A stretch of DNA of 64,000 bases. Origin: a virus. The DNA is taken from positions 1 to 64,000 of IMG/VR virus record IMGVR_UViG_3300030202_003496; one strand, written 5' to 3'. The notes below the pieces were generated by a model that made no database searches, had not been told where the DNA came from, and worked only from the letters and a program-made list of their open reading frames with translations. The translations under genes and the position numbers were made by a program. Below are positions 1 to 7,979 of this stretch, one piece after another; the stretch's first letter is position 1, and each line of letters opens with the position of its first letter.

Positions 1-333
1 GTAATTTTAGCTAAACACGCATTAAAAGCTAGACGTGCTATTGAAAAAGCAGGTGGTAATTCTACATCTAGAAAAATCCAAGATTTAATGTTTGATTTAA
101 GATACGAAGGTAATATAAAACTAAAGAATGTATTAGAAGCAAACCCTGATGGAACAATATCTAAAGACGAAGATAAAAAACGTGCAAAGCTTGTTAAAGA
201 TTCTGTTAAGAATATGGAAAAATTTGTAAAAGATATTCAAACACAAGCAGATAAAATTGGAGGCTCTTTTAGAAGTCCTGGTATTAGAGCAGAGGTTAAG
301 AAAGCAATTAAAGGTTTGTTTGAAAAATTATAA
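1..333 (+). CDS. C-terminal part of an unrecognised protein (5' end outside window)
   Basis: The frame is open from the first base of the window, so the gene starts upstream; 110 residues are visible before TAA at 331-333. The visible part is lysine-rich and predicted mostly helical, with no motif I recognise. It lies upstream of bS21, scaffold and capsid genes, so a head or prohead gene is possible. That is context only. A hairpin terminator follows at 352-390. Confidence 0.6.
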   Translation, partial: VILAKHALKARRAIEKAGGNSTSRKIQDLMFDLRYEGNIKLKNVLEANPDGTISKDEDKKRAKLVKDSVKNMEKFVKDIQTQADKIGGSFRSPGIRAEVKKAIKGLFEKL

Positions 334-351
334 TAAAAAATAACAAAAATT

Positions 352-390
352 AAAAAAGTCCGGTATATATTTTTATATGTCGGATTTTTT
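352..390 (+). terminator. Intrinsic terminator
   Basis: AAAAAA-(G)-TCCG pairs with CGGA-TTTTTT, and an inner arm GTATATA pairs with TATATGT around a 4-nt loop. The hairpin ends in a T run. Its 3' arm overlaps the class A promoter motif that appears to drive the next gene, so a stop and a start signal share sequence. Confidence 0.7.
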
Positions 391-401
391 GTTTATATTA
401 G
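376..401 (+). promoter_or_regulatory. Class A (middle-type) promoter for bS21
   Basis: TATGTCGGA lies at 376-384 and a TATATTA -10-like box at about 395-400. Spacing is the same as at the other class A sites in the window (15 nt from the G of GTCGGA to TATATT). Predicted transcript start is near 406. Confidence 0.55.
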
Positions 402-433
402 ATATAAATTAAGTTTAACTAAAAATAATACAA

Positions 434-805
434 ATGGCTTATAACAGAAATCAAAAGCACAGAAATCACTCTTCTACAAATCAGAGAGGTGACAAACCAA
501 GAAAACAATTTAGAAAGAAATTAGGAAGACATGAATTTTTTCTAGAAGGAAATCCATCAGGTGTTAAGGTACCAGATGCTAGTTCAGGTACATTAGAGCG
601 AGCATTAAAATATCTTAAGCGTCAAATGAAAGATGAAGATGTAATAGGACAATATCGTTCTAGAAAAGAATACATAAAGCCTTCTCAAAGAAAACGAGTA
701 CAGAAAAATGAGGCTATAAGAAAAAACAAATACGAGCTTAAAAAACAAGCTATGATGGAAAAGAACTATGTATGGACAGCTATGGTCAAAGACAAGGCTC
801 AATAG
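434..805 (+). CDS. Phage-encoded ribosomal protein bS21 homologue with N-terminal extension
   Basis: 123 residues. Residues about 53-105 match the bS21 pattern: an ALKYLKRQ helix, then a basic helix with RSRKEYIKPSQRKR, corresponding to ALRRFKR and RRREFYEKPTERKR in cellular bS21. The first ~50 residues are a basic, low-complexity extension absent from the ~70-residue cellular protein. bS21 binds the 30S platform near the anti-Shine-Dalgarno end of 16S rRNA and takes part in initiation. The ATG has no GGAG-type sequence upstream, unlike most neighbours, and a class A promoter precedes it. Function as a substitute for host bS21 is inferred; family assignment is fairly secure. Confidence 0.8.
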   Translation: MAYNRNQKHRNHSSTNQRGDKPRKQFRKKLGRHEFFLEGNPSGVKVPDASSGTLERALKYLKRQMKDEDVIGQYRSRKEYIKPSQRKRVQKNEAIRKNKYELKKQAMMEKNYVWTAMVKDKAQ

Positions 806-828
806 TTAAAAAAAGTTAATATTATTAT

Positions 829-859
829 TAAAGAGAGGTAATTTTTATCTCTCTTTTTT
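829..859 (+). terminator. Intrinsic terminator after bS21
   Basis: AAGAGAG pairs with CTCTCTT around an 11-nt loop and is followed by a T run. It separates the bS21 unit from the scaffold-capsid unit. Confidence 0.75.
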
Positions 860-919
860 AGTTTTTTATGAAAGTAGTATATACTTATATATACAACAGG
901 TATACAAAAATGTCACTAT

Positions 920-978
920 CTTCTATATAGTACAGTATACAGATTAAACACAATCTATTATAGGTCCTAATACCTATA
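920..978 (+). promoter_or_regulatory. Structured leader upstream of scaffold gene
   Basis: The 203-bp gap between bS21 and the scaffold gene holds the terminator and then small hairpins: AGATT/AATCT (941-956) and TATAGGT/ACCTATA with loop CCTAAT (959-978). A weaker ACTAT/ATAGT pair lies just upstream. The strong RBS AAGGAG follows near 993. No clear class A or B motif is seen here, so the promoter for the capsid unit is not identified. Confidence 0.35.
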
Positions 979-1008
979 TTTCCAAAAACATATTTAAGGA
1001 GAGTAATA

Positions 1009-1962
1009 ATGTCAAAAGACTTATTAAAAGAAGCAATCGCTGATGCAAAGGCTGTTCGTTCAACTGCTATTGCAAACGCAAAACTTGCTCTTGAAGAAGC
1101 TTTCACTCCAAAACTACAATCTATGTTATCTCAAAAAATCGCTGAAGAGATGGACGAAGAGTTAGAAGAAGAAGAGGATTTAGAAACTACGGATACGTCA
1201 ATCGAAGATGACGAAGCTGCAGTTGCTGATACTACTGCTGACGCTGCTGACACTGGTTCTGCGGATGATGAAACAGAAGAAACTGGTGAAGATGTACCGG
1301 CTGATGAATCATACGAAGAAGGCGAAGAGGTAGAAGAAGAAATGTACGAAGGAGAGGAAGAAGTTGAAGAAGATTTAGAATTAGAATCTATCATTAAAGA
1401 ATTAGAAGCTGACGAAGTAGAAGAGACTGAAGAAGTTGAAGAAACTGAGGAAGTGGAAGAAGCTATGGAAGAGACTGAGGATGAATTATCTGAAACAGAA
1501 GAAGAGAAAGTTGAAGAAGAAGAGATGGATTTAGAAGAAATCATCAAATCTTTACAAGAAGATGAAGAAATGGAAGAATTAGAGGAAACTGAAGAGGTTG
1601 ACGAAACTGAAAAAGAACTTGAAGAAGCTTACAAAGTTATCAAATTCTTAAAAGGTAAAATCAATGAAGTTAATTTACTAAACTCTAAATTACTTTATTC
1701 TAACAAATTATTCAGAAGTAACAATTTGAACGAATCGCAGAAGGTGAAGGTTATCGAAACTTTCGATAGAGCAAATTCAGTAAGAGAAGTTAAATTAGTT
1801 TATTCTACTTTAGCAGAATCTTTAACTGCATATACTCCAAAGAAAAGAGTTAACGAAAACTTTGCATCTAGCACAACGAAATCTACGAAGCCATCGAAAG
1901 ATGTAATCGTCGAAGCTAATACATTTGCAACAAGAATGCAAAGATTAGCGGGATTAAAATAA
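1009..1962 (+). CDS. Prohead scaffolding core protein (gp22-like)
   Basis: 317 residues with a long, extremely acidic Glu-rich centre (about residues 45-205) and a more ordinary C-terminal third ending in FATRMQRLAGLK. Immediate position upstream of the major capsid gene is as for T4 gene 22, whose product forms the prohead core and is removed by proteolysis at maturation. RBS AAGGAGAG precedes the ATG. Identification rests on composition, C-terminal style and gene order rather than on a catalytic motif. The acidic run creates a serine-rich antisense frame that is not a gene. Confidence 0.75.
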   Translation: MSKDLLKEAIADAKAVRSTAIANAKLALEEAFTPKLQSMLSQKIAEEMDEELEEEEDLETTDTSIEDDEAAVADTTADAADTGSADDETEETGEDVPADESYEEGEEVEEEMYEGEEEVEEDLELESIIKELEADEVEETEEVEETEEVEEAMEETEDELSETEEEKVEEEEMDLEEIIKSLQEDEEMEELEETEEVDETEKELEEAYKVIKFLKGKINEVNLLNSKLLYSNKLFRSNNLNESQKVKVIETFDRANSVREVKLVYSTLAESLTAYTPKKRVNENFASSTTKSTKPSKDVIVEANTFATRMQRLAGLK

Positions 1963-1988
1963 TTTTTAGAAAATAGGAGACTTATAAA

Positions 1989-3581
1989 ATGTCACAAATT
2001 AACAATTTATTACAAGATTCTCAAGCGCAATTTAAGGCTCAGAGAAACGAAACAAAAGGTCTTGTAACTAAATGGGAAGGCACAGGTCTTTTAGAAGGAA
2101 TTAGCACAGAGTATGATAAACATAATACTGCAATCCTTTTAGAAAATCAAGCTAAACAACTTATCTCAGAAGCTAATACTACTAGTACTAGTGCTGCAGA
2201 AGAGTGGAATGGTGTTGCGCTTCCATTAGTACGAAGAATCTTTGGCGAATTATCTGCAAAGGAATTCGTTTCTGTTCAACCAATGAATTTACCATCAGGA
2301 CTAGTATTCTGGTTAGACTTCAAATATGGTGGTTCGGCTGGACAAGGAAAAGGACGTCACGCAATCGGTGATTCACTTTTCGGCAACACAACTTCAAAAG
2401 GTAAAGCTGACTTAACAAAAGGACTTTACGACAACTTTGATTTAGGTTCAACTGGTGGACAGGTTGGATATTCTTTAGGGAAAGTTCGATCTGCTTCATG
2501 TGTAATTGAATCTGATGGTAGTGTACACGTACTTGATGCTGATGGTATCGATATGTCAATCTGGAATTCATTCTATGCTATTTCAGGTTCATCTCACAAA
2601 ATTGCAACAGCATCTAATGTACTTAACAACGGTGGTAATTCTAACGTAACAACTGCAGTTGCTCTTGGATTTGATAACACAACTCCAATTTCTGCAACAG
2701 GTGTTATGGATGTATATTACTATACTAACACTATCCTTGCTACTAAGAGAGGTGATTTTGAAGATAGAAATATTCCAGAAATCGGTGGTGCTGTTAGTAA
2801 CGCTGTTGGAATGGCAACTGCATCTAAAGGACTTGACCTTGAAATTCCAGAAATCGAAGTTAACTTAGCTCAAGAGGCTTTAGTTGCTAAGACTAGAAAA
2901 CTTAAAGTTAAGTGGTCACCAGAATTCGCTCAAGATTTGAATGCTTATCACTCAATCGACGCGGAAGCTGAATTAACTTCAATGCTATCTGAATACATTA
3001 CAATGGAAATCGATTTAGAAATCCTTGCAATGCTTCATTCAGCTGCATCTGGTTCAGGATTCAAAAGTGAATTTGCTGGAGCTGCTGCTGCAGGTGGTGA
3101 AACTTACCAAGACCAATACGCTAAGTTAGGTGTAGCTATGCAAGCAATGTCAAATGCTATCCATCAATCAACTATGCGTGGTGGTGCTAACTTTGCTGTA
3201 ATGTCACCAGCTATCGCAACTTACGTTGAGTCAATCCCAGGATATAACGCAAACACTGACGGTACTGCTGGACAGTTTGCAATGGGTGTAGAATCTATTG
3301 GTTCATTAAAGAACAGATGGACAATCTATAAAAACCCTTATATGACTGGTAATGAAATCTTAATGGGATATAGAGGAAATCAATTCCTAGAAACAGGTGC
3401 TGTATTTGCTCCATACATTCCGTTAATCATGACTCCACTAGTTTATGACCCAACTAACTTTACTCCAAGAAAAGGTGTGATGACTAGATACGCTAAGAAA
3501 GTTGTAAGAAACGACTTCTATGGTGTTATCAATTGTAATCTTGCTTCTGAATGGACATCAATAGGTGCTTTACCTTCATAA
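1989..3581 (+). CDS. Major capsid protein (gp23-like)
   Basis: 530 residues, close to the T4 gp23 length (521). The N terminus contains LVTKWEGTGLLEGI, typical of the T4-family propeptide region, and the body has the expected Gly/Ala-rich HK97-type composition. It follows the scaffold gene by 26 bp with RBS AGGAG, and a strong UUCG-loop terminator follows. It builds the icosahedral head; in T4 the N-terminal ~65 residues are cut by the prohead protease, whose gene is not in this window. Confidence 0.92.
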   Translation: MSQINNLLQDSQAQFKAQRNETKGLVTKWEGTGLLEGISTEYDKHNTAILLENQAKQLISEANTTSTSAAEEWNGVALPLVRRIFGELSAKEFVSVQPMNLPSGLVFWLDFKYGGSAGQGKGRHAIGDSLFGNTTSKGKADLTKGLYDNFDLGSTGGQVGYSLGKVRSASCVIESDGSVHVLDADGIDMSIWNSFYAISGSSHKIATASNVLNNGGNSNVTTAVALGFDNTTPISATGVMDVYYYTNTILATKRGDFEDRNIPEIGGAVSNAVGMATASKGLDLEIPEIEVNLAQEALVAKTRKLKVKWSPEFAQDLNAYHSIDAEAELTSMLSEYITMEIDLEILAMLHSAASGSGFKSEFAGAAAAGGETYQDQYAKLGVAMQAMSNAIHQSTMRGGANFAVMSPAIATYVESIPGYNANTDGTAGQFAMGVESIGSLKNRWTIYKNPYMTGNEILMGYRGNQFLETGAVFAPYIPLIMTPLVYDPTNFTPRKGVMTRYAKKVVRNDFYGVINCNLASEWTSIGALPS

Positions 3582-3613
3582 TAGGTAATAACACTTATAT
3601 AGTTGTTAATATT

Positions 3614-3642
3614 AAAGGCCCTACTTCGGTAGGGCTTTTTTT
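3614..3642 (+). terminator. Strong intrinsic terminator after capsid gene
   Basis: AAGGCCCTAC-TTCG-GTAGGGCTTTTTTT: a GC-rich stem capped by a UUCG tetraloop and followed by seven T. Confidence 0.93.
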
Positions 3643-3648
3643 ATGTCT

Positions 3649-3660
3649 GCATATTTATAC
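3649..3660 (+). promoter_or_regulatory. Class B (late-type) promoter motif upstream of phoH
   Basis: GCATATTTATAC, a variant of the recurrent TGATATTTATAT element, directly after the capsid terminator and about 22 bp before the phoH ATG (RBS TGGAGG). Confidence 0.45.
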
Positions 3661-3681
3661 TAAATACAATGGAGGTTCATC

Positions 3682-4344
3682 ATGGCTAAACAGAATATAG
3701 AAAAAACACCACCGAAAGGAAACGTTAAGTTTTCAATAACACTATCAGAAGAGCAGAAAGCCGCAAAACAAGCAGTGCTACACCATCCTTATAATTTTAT
3801 AGTTGGTAAAGCAGGAAGTGGTAAAACTTTATTGGCATGCCAAGTAGCTTTAGATATGTTTTTCAAAAGAATGATTAACAAAATAATTATTACACGTCCA
3901 ACTGTTTCTACAGAAGATAACGGGTTCTTACCAGGTTCTGAAAAAGAAAAGATGGAGCCGTGGTTAGTGCCTATTAGGTCTAATATGAGAAAGGTATATA
4001 ATAAACCTACTATATTAGAGAAAATGGAAAATAACGAAGATATAGAACTTGTATCACTGGCACATTTTAGAGGTAGAACATTTGAAAATTCAGTCGTAAT
4101 AGTAGATGAGTTTCAGAATTTAACTAGGTCTCAATTAAGAATGGCATTAGGTAGACTAGGTAAAGGTTCTACAATGATATTTTGTGGAGATAATCAGCAG
4201 ATAGATTTGAAAGATAAAAACTATTCAGCAATACATGATATAGCAAAAGTCGCTGATTCTGAGTATGTATATAAAAGAATACTATTAGATAACCATAGAC
4301 ACCCAGCAATAGATGAAGTGTTTGAAATGTTAATGGGAATGTAG
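3682..4344 (+). CDS. phoH: PhoH-like P-loop ATPase
   Basis: 220 residues. Walker A GKAGSGKT at about residues 50-57, Walker B VIVDEFQNL at about 138-146, and the PhoH-specific segment TRPTVSTEDNGFLPGS between them. PhoH-like ATPases are widespread in marine phages; some cellular members are fused to RNA-binding or nuclease domains, but their role in phage infection is not settled. The gene forms its own transcription unit between a terminator and a class B motif. Confidence 0.92.
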   Translation: MAKQNIEKTPPKGNVKFSITLSEEQKAAKQAVLHHPYNFIVGKAGSGKTLLACQVALDMFFKRMINKIIITRPTVSTEDNGFLPGSEKEKMEPWLVPIRSNMRKVYNKPTILEKMENNEDIELVSLAHFRGRTFENSVVIVDEFQNLTRSQLRMALGRLGKGSTMIFCGDNQQIDLKDKNYSAIHDIAKVADSEYVYKRILLDNHRHPAIDEVFEMLMGM

Positions 4345-4365
4345 TATAACAAATAGCTTGCTTCT

Positions 4366-4377
4366 TGATATTTATAT
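4366..4377 (+). promoter_or_regulatory. Class B (late-type) promoter motif
   Basis: Exact TGATATTTATAT, 46 bp before the ATG of the next structural gene. Confidence 0.5.
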
Positions 4378-4422
4378 AAAAAGGTAGACTTAGCGAATAT
4401 TGTAATATAAGGAGTGTTAAAG

Positions 4423-4884
4423 ATGGCAAACTTAAAGGTAACTATTAAAGAAGATATAGAATTAAACGGCTCACAGCAAGGTGGCGTTTTTGCAAAAACA
4501 TATACAAATATAACAGATATATATAAAAGAATATTTACTGCACCATCAAACACAGAAGTAAGCTTATATACTACTCACGCATCACAAACAGAAGGTAGTG
4601 TGTTAGATAAAGACTCTATAAAGTATGTAAGAGTAACTAATTTATCTACTCAATATACATCATCTGTACAAATAACTGCTGCTGACGACGGTGTAGCTTG
4701 GGTGCAAATTGCACCTGGAGCTAGTTTTATGTTATCAAATCATTCAGAAGGTATTGATACATCAACATCGGCAGATGTAACACAGCCTAATATAACTTGG
4801 AGCAATATAACATCTATGAGTGCAGCAGGCGTTTCTGGCTCAATGCAGCTAGAATTATTTGCAGCATCTACAACTAACGGATAA
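4423..4884 (+). CDS. Hypothetical virion-associated protein
   Basis: 153 residues from ATG 4423, chosen over an in-frame GTG at 4414 because AAGGAG (4409-4414) is correctly spaced for the ATG and overlaps the GTG. The sequence is Ser/Thr-rich and probably beta-rich, with segments such as VRVTNLSTQYTSSVQI and an alternating hydrophobic C terminus. No family recognised. Its place between capsid and neck genes under a class B motif suggests a minor head or decoration protein. Confidence 0.7.
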   Translation: MANLKVTIKEDIELNGSQQGGVFAKTYTNITDIYKRIFTAPSNTEVSLYTTHASQTEGSVLDKDSIKYVRVTNLSTQYTSSVQITAADDGVAWVQIAPGASFMLSNHSEGIDTSTSADVTQPNITWSNITSMSAAGVSGSMQLELFAASTTNG

Positions 4885-4896
4885 AGAGGATAATAA

Positions 4897-6054
4897 ATGG
4901 CAAATATAACAATATATGATGGTTCAGCAACTTCAATAAGCGGTAACACCCCTTTTGGTTTATATGATGCTGATTTGACATTTCAGAATGATGGTCCTAA
5001 GGTTGCTGATTGGTGCGCGCACCGTTTAGGATATCCTATAACAGATATAGAATTACAGGACGTTCAATTATTTGCCTGCTTTGAAGAGGCAATAACAGAG
5101 TACAGCTCTCAAGTAAATAGATTTAATATAAGAGAAAATCTATTAAGTGCAAAAGGTAATTCAACAGCATCAAATTTTACACAAAAGTTAATAACTCCTA
5201 ATTTAGGAAGACTAATAGGTTTATCAAAGCAATATGGTAGTGAAGTTGGAAGTGGTGGTTTGGTTGATTGGAAGTCAGGTTTTATAACAACAGTAACAGA
5301 ATCATCAGGAGCAAATACTGGCAGTTGGAAACAAGAATATGATTTAGCAACTTACTTAACAGGCTCTGATGGAATCGGCGTAACTAAAGACTTAGAAGTT
5401 AAAAGAATTTTTCACCAAAAATCACCAGCACAATCTAGACATTATGACCCACAGTTTGGTTCAGATTACGCATTAAATAGTATGGGTTGGGGAGGAACAA
5501 TGGCTGGATTAAATTATTTGATGTTACCTCTATACGATGATTTATTAAAAATTCAACAGGTAGAATTTACAGATACAATAAGAAAATCTCACTACTCTTT
5601 TGAGTTAATAAATAATAAATTAAGAATATTTCCTAGACCTAAAGAAGCATTCAGTTTGTGGATACAATATATTGAAACAGAGGATAGAGACACTCTTGTA
5701 GTTGAGGACGCTATTTCTGACTATTCTAACTTTGGTTATGACAATATGGTGTATTCAAATATAAATGACCCAGGAAAACAATGGATAAAGAAATATACTT
5801 TATCGTTGGTTAAACAAGTATTAGGTTCTGTAAGAAGTAAATATAGCTCTATACCAATTCCTGGTTCAGAAACAACTCTTGATGGCGATACACTTAGAAG
5901 TGAAGGGGCTGCAGAAGCTGAAGCTTTAATCGGTAATTTAAGAGAAGATTTAGAAGCTGCATCTCGTAGAAATTTAATGGAAAAAGAAAACGAAATAACA
6001 GATTTTCAACAAGGTATGCTTAATAAAGCACCGCTTAATATATACATAGGATAA
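4897..6054 (+). CDS. Neck / head-completion structural protein
   Basis: 385 residues. The N-terminal third contains ADWCAHRLGYPITDIEL and an acidic helix FEEAITEYSSQV, the style of head-completion adaptor proteins. The C terminus is helical and Glu-rich. It sits where T4-like phages keep neck genes 13 and 14, just before gp14-like and gp15-like genes, with 1 bp to the next gene. gp13-like is the best guess from order; I do not see a decisive motif. Confidence 0.6.
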   Translation: MANITIYDGSATSISGNTPFGLYDADLTFQNDGPKVADWCAHRLGYPITDIELQDVQLFACFEEAITEYSSQVNRFNIRENLLSAKGNSTASNFTQKLITPNLGRLIGLSKQYGSEVGSGGLVDWKSGFITTVTESSGANTGSWKQEYDLATYLTGSDGIGVTKDLEVKRIFHQKSPAQSRHYDPQFGSDYALNSMGWGGTMAGLNYLMLPLYDDLLKIQQVEFTDTIRKSHYSFELINNKLRIFPRPKEAFSLWIQYIETEDRDTLVVEDAISDYSNFGYDNMVYSNINDPGKQWIKKYTLSLVKQVLGSVRSKYSSIPIPGSETTLDGDTLRSEGAAEAEALIGNLREDLEAASRRNLMEKENEITDFQQGMLNKAPLNIYIG

Positions 6055-6055
6055 T

Positions 6056-6658
6056 ATGGCACTATTTGGTTCAGCAAGAGATATAAGCATGTTTAGACAT
6101 GTCAATAGGGAGTTAATCAATGAGATAATTGATACTCGCTGTGATATATACAAGCATTCTATTTTTGATAGCAAAGAAAATCTATATGGAGAAGCACTAA
6201 GAAAAGTATTTTTACCAGGTGTTAGAGTTGCAGGTCTTATAGAAAAAGAAGGTAAAGACTATACATCAAATTCTGAAGGTTCGGATTATACAAGACAAGT
6301 TAAGTTTTCATTTTTAAGAGATGACCTTGCAGCGTTAGAACTAGGTGATATAAACAATACCACTGACCCGAATGAAAATGCTCAACAAGCAAATGTATAT
6401 TTAGAAATTGGTGATGTATTACATTGGGATGGTAATTATCATGAAATAGATACTGTATCTCAAGGACAATATTTATTTGGCAAGAATCCAAGTACAGACT
6501 CTCTTGGTGGAACACACGGAGCTCAATGGTCTGTTATTGTAAATACACATGAAATGAGAAGAAGCAAAATAAACACTCTTGAAAATGTCAGAGCAGGATA
6601 TGATGAGTATGTTAAAGGAAATAAGATAGACGAGCAGAGAGGAGGATTATATGGTTAA
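6056..6658 (+). CDS. Neck protein (gp14-like)
   Basis: 200 residues. The segment YLEIGDVLHWDGNYHEIDTV followed by LFGKNP resembles the gp14 region in which a flat, barrel-type core is followed by an interface description loop. It lies between the adaptor-like gene and the gp15-like gene and overlaps the latter by 8 bp, suggesting translational coupling. Expected role: head closure and tail attachment. Assignment is by pattern and order. Confidence 0.55.
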   Translation: MALFGSARDISMFRHVNRELINEIIDTRCDIYKHSIFDSKENLYGEALRKVFLPGVRVAGLIEKEGKDYTSNSEGSDYTRQVKFSFLRDDLAALELGDINNTTDPNENAQQANVYLEIGDVLHWDGNYHEIDTVSQGQYLFGKNPSTDSLGGTHGAQWSVIVNTHEMRRSKINTLENVRAGYDEYVKGNKIDEQRGGLYG

Positions 6659-7595
6659 TCGAGCCGACCAAATAAGACGTGACGATAAGATTAAAGACTT
6701 ATATGTAAATCTTTATGATGTAGATACTGTAATAAAATACTATTTTGATAATGTAATACAGCCAACTGTTATGGAAGGCGAGCAGAAAATAAATGTACCT
6801 ATAATATATGGTTCACCAGAAAGATGGAAATCAGTTCAAAAATCTGGATTGTTAAGAGATGCAAAAGGCAAAGTTCAATATCCTGCTATTGTATATAAAC
6901 GAACTAGTGTAGAGAAAAATAAATCACTAGGAAATAAAGTTGATGCAAAAAATCCATTATACGCATCTTTTCAAAAGCAATATACTGCAAGAAACAAGTA
7001 TGACAACTTTGAAGTATTAAATAATAGACAGCCTGTAAAACAATTCCATAGTGTAGTTGTACCTGATTATGTAAATTTAACATACACATGTATTATATTT
7101 TCAGAGTATTTAGAACAACTAAATAAGATAGTTGAAGATATAAATTATGCTGGAGGCCAATATTGGGGCCAGGATGAATCATTCAAATTTCTTTCTAAAA
7201 TTGACAGTTTTGACATTGAGTCTGTTGCTGAACAAGGACAAGATAGAATATCTAAAGCCAACTTTACACTTACCCTAAATGGATTTATAATACCAGATAA
7301 TATCCAGAAGTCTATGAGCAATTTCAGTTCTAAGACATTTAGTCAAGTTAAAGTTGAAGTACAAGCAGAATCAGTAAAAACATTAAATGAATTAAATAAT
7401 ATAGGTAGACAACAAACAAATAATATATTCAGTAGTCCTAGTACACCTCAGCAACAAGCGCAAGATTTTGATGGCGCTCAAGCAGACTCAGATAACCCTG
7501 CAGGAGGACCATATAATTATCCAGGAATATGGGACGAGTTAACGACTGAACAACAAGAAGACTGGATTGACCACGTGAATCAAGGTGGTTCGTAA
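6651..7595 (+). CDS. Tail terminator / proximal sheath stabiliser (gp15-like)
   Basis: 314 residues. The N-terminal part has KINVPIIYGSPERW, matching the T4 gp15 stretch IRVPITYASKEHF, followed by the gp15-like order of a beta core, VNLTYTCIIFSEYLEQLNK and a C-terminal FTLTLNGFIIPD. T4 gp15 forms the hexamer that caps tube and sheath and joins the head. The last ~70 residues are Gln/Asn-rich and probably disordered. RBS GGAGG lies inside the preceding gene. Confidence 0.75.
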   Translation: MVNRADQIRRDDKIKDLYVNLYDVDTVIKYYFDNVIQPTVMEGEQKINVPIIYGSPERWKSVQKSGLLRDAKGKVQYPAIVYKRTSVEKNKSLGNKVDAKNPLYASFQKQYTARNKYDNFEVLNNRQPVKQFHSVVVPDYVNLTYTCIIFSEYLEQLNKIVEDINYAGGQYWGQDESFKFLSKIDSFDIESVAEQGQDRISKANFTLTLNGFIIPDNIQKSMSNFSSKTFSQVKVEVQAESVKTLNELNNIGRQQTNNIFSSPSTPQQQAQDFDGAQADSDNPAGGPYNYPGIWDELTTEQQEDWIDHVNQGGS

Positions 7596-7620
7596 CAATT
7601 AAATAAAGGAGAAAAAAGTT

Positions 7621-7890
7621 ATGGCACAAGTAAAAACAAATGAAGGCAAAAAATTTACAGAAGAAGAAATGAAAAAGGTTCAAGAGATTAAAACAAAGTA
7701 TAATGAAATACAAATAAATCTCGGTCAAATAGAATTAGATAAAATACTAATTGACGAACAAAGAAATACGCTTATGAAGGAGTATTCAGAAGTAAGAAAA
7801 GCAGAAGTAGAATATGCTAAGATACTATCAGACAAATATGGTTTAGGTACATTAGATATAGAAACTGGCGTTTTTATTCCTCAGCAATAG
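7621..7890 (+). CDS. Small coiled-coil hypothetical protein
   Basis: 89 residues, mostly charged helix with heptad-like spacing, ending in LGTLDIETGVFIPQQ. RBS AAAGGAG precedes it. It lies between the gp15-like and sheath genes; small coiled-coil proteins at this place may be assembly factors, but no function can be read from the sequence. Confidence 0.7.
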   Translation: MAQVKTNEGKKFTEEEMKKVQEIKTKYNEIQINLGQIELDKILIDEQRNTLMKEYSEVRKAEVEYAKILSDKYGLGTLDIETGVFIPQQ

Positions 7891-7908
7891 CAATTTTTGA
7901 GATTGAAT

Positions 7909-7925
7909 CTTTATATTTATTATAT
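7909..7925 (+). promoter_or_regulatory. Class B-like promoter motif upstream of tail sheath
   Basis: CTTTATATTTATTATAT, a diverged copy of the TATTTATA-centred element. A TAAGGAG RBS follows at about 7966, before ATG 7980. Confidence 0.35.
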
Positions 7926-7979
7926 GAATTAACGTGAATAATGTATCACAATTATTATACAATTTAAGGAGACGAATAA

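Noticed and set aside
1131-1547. Antisense serine-rich ORF of 138 codons
   Set aside because: It is the mirror of the Glu-rich scaffold gene (GAA/GAG read as TTC/CTC); composition artefact without RBS.
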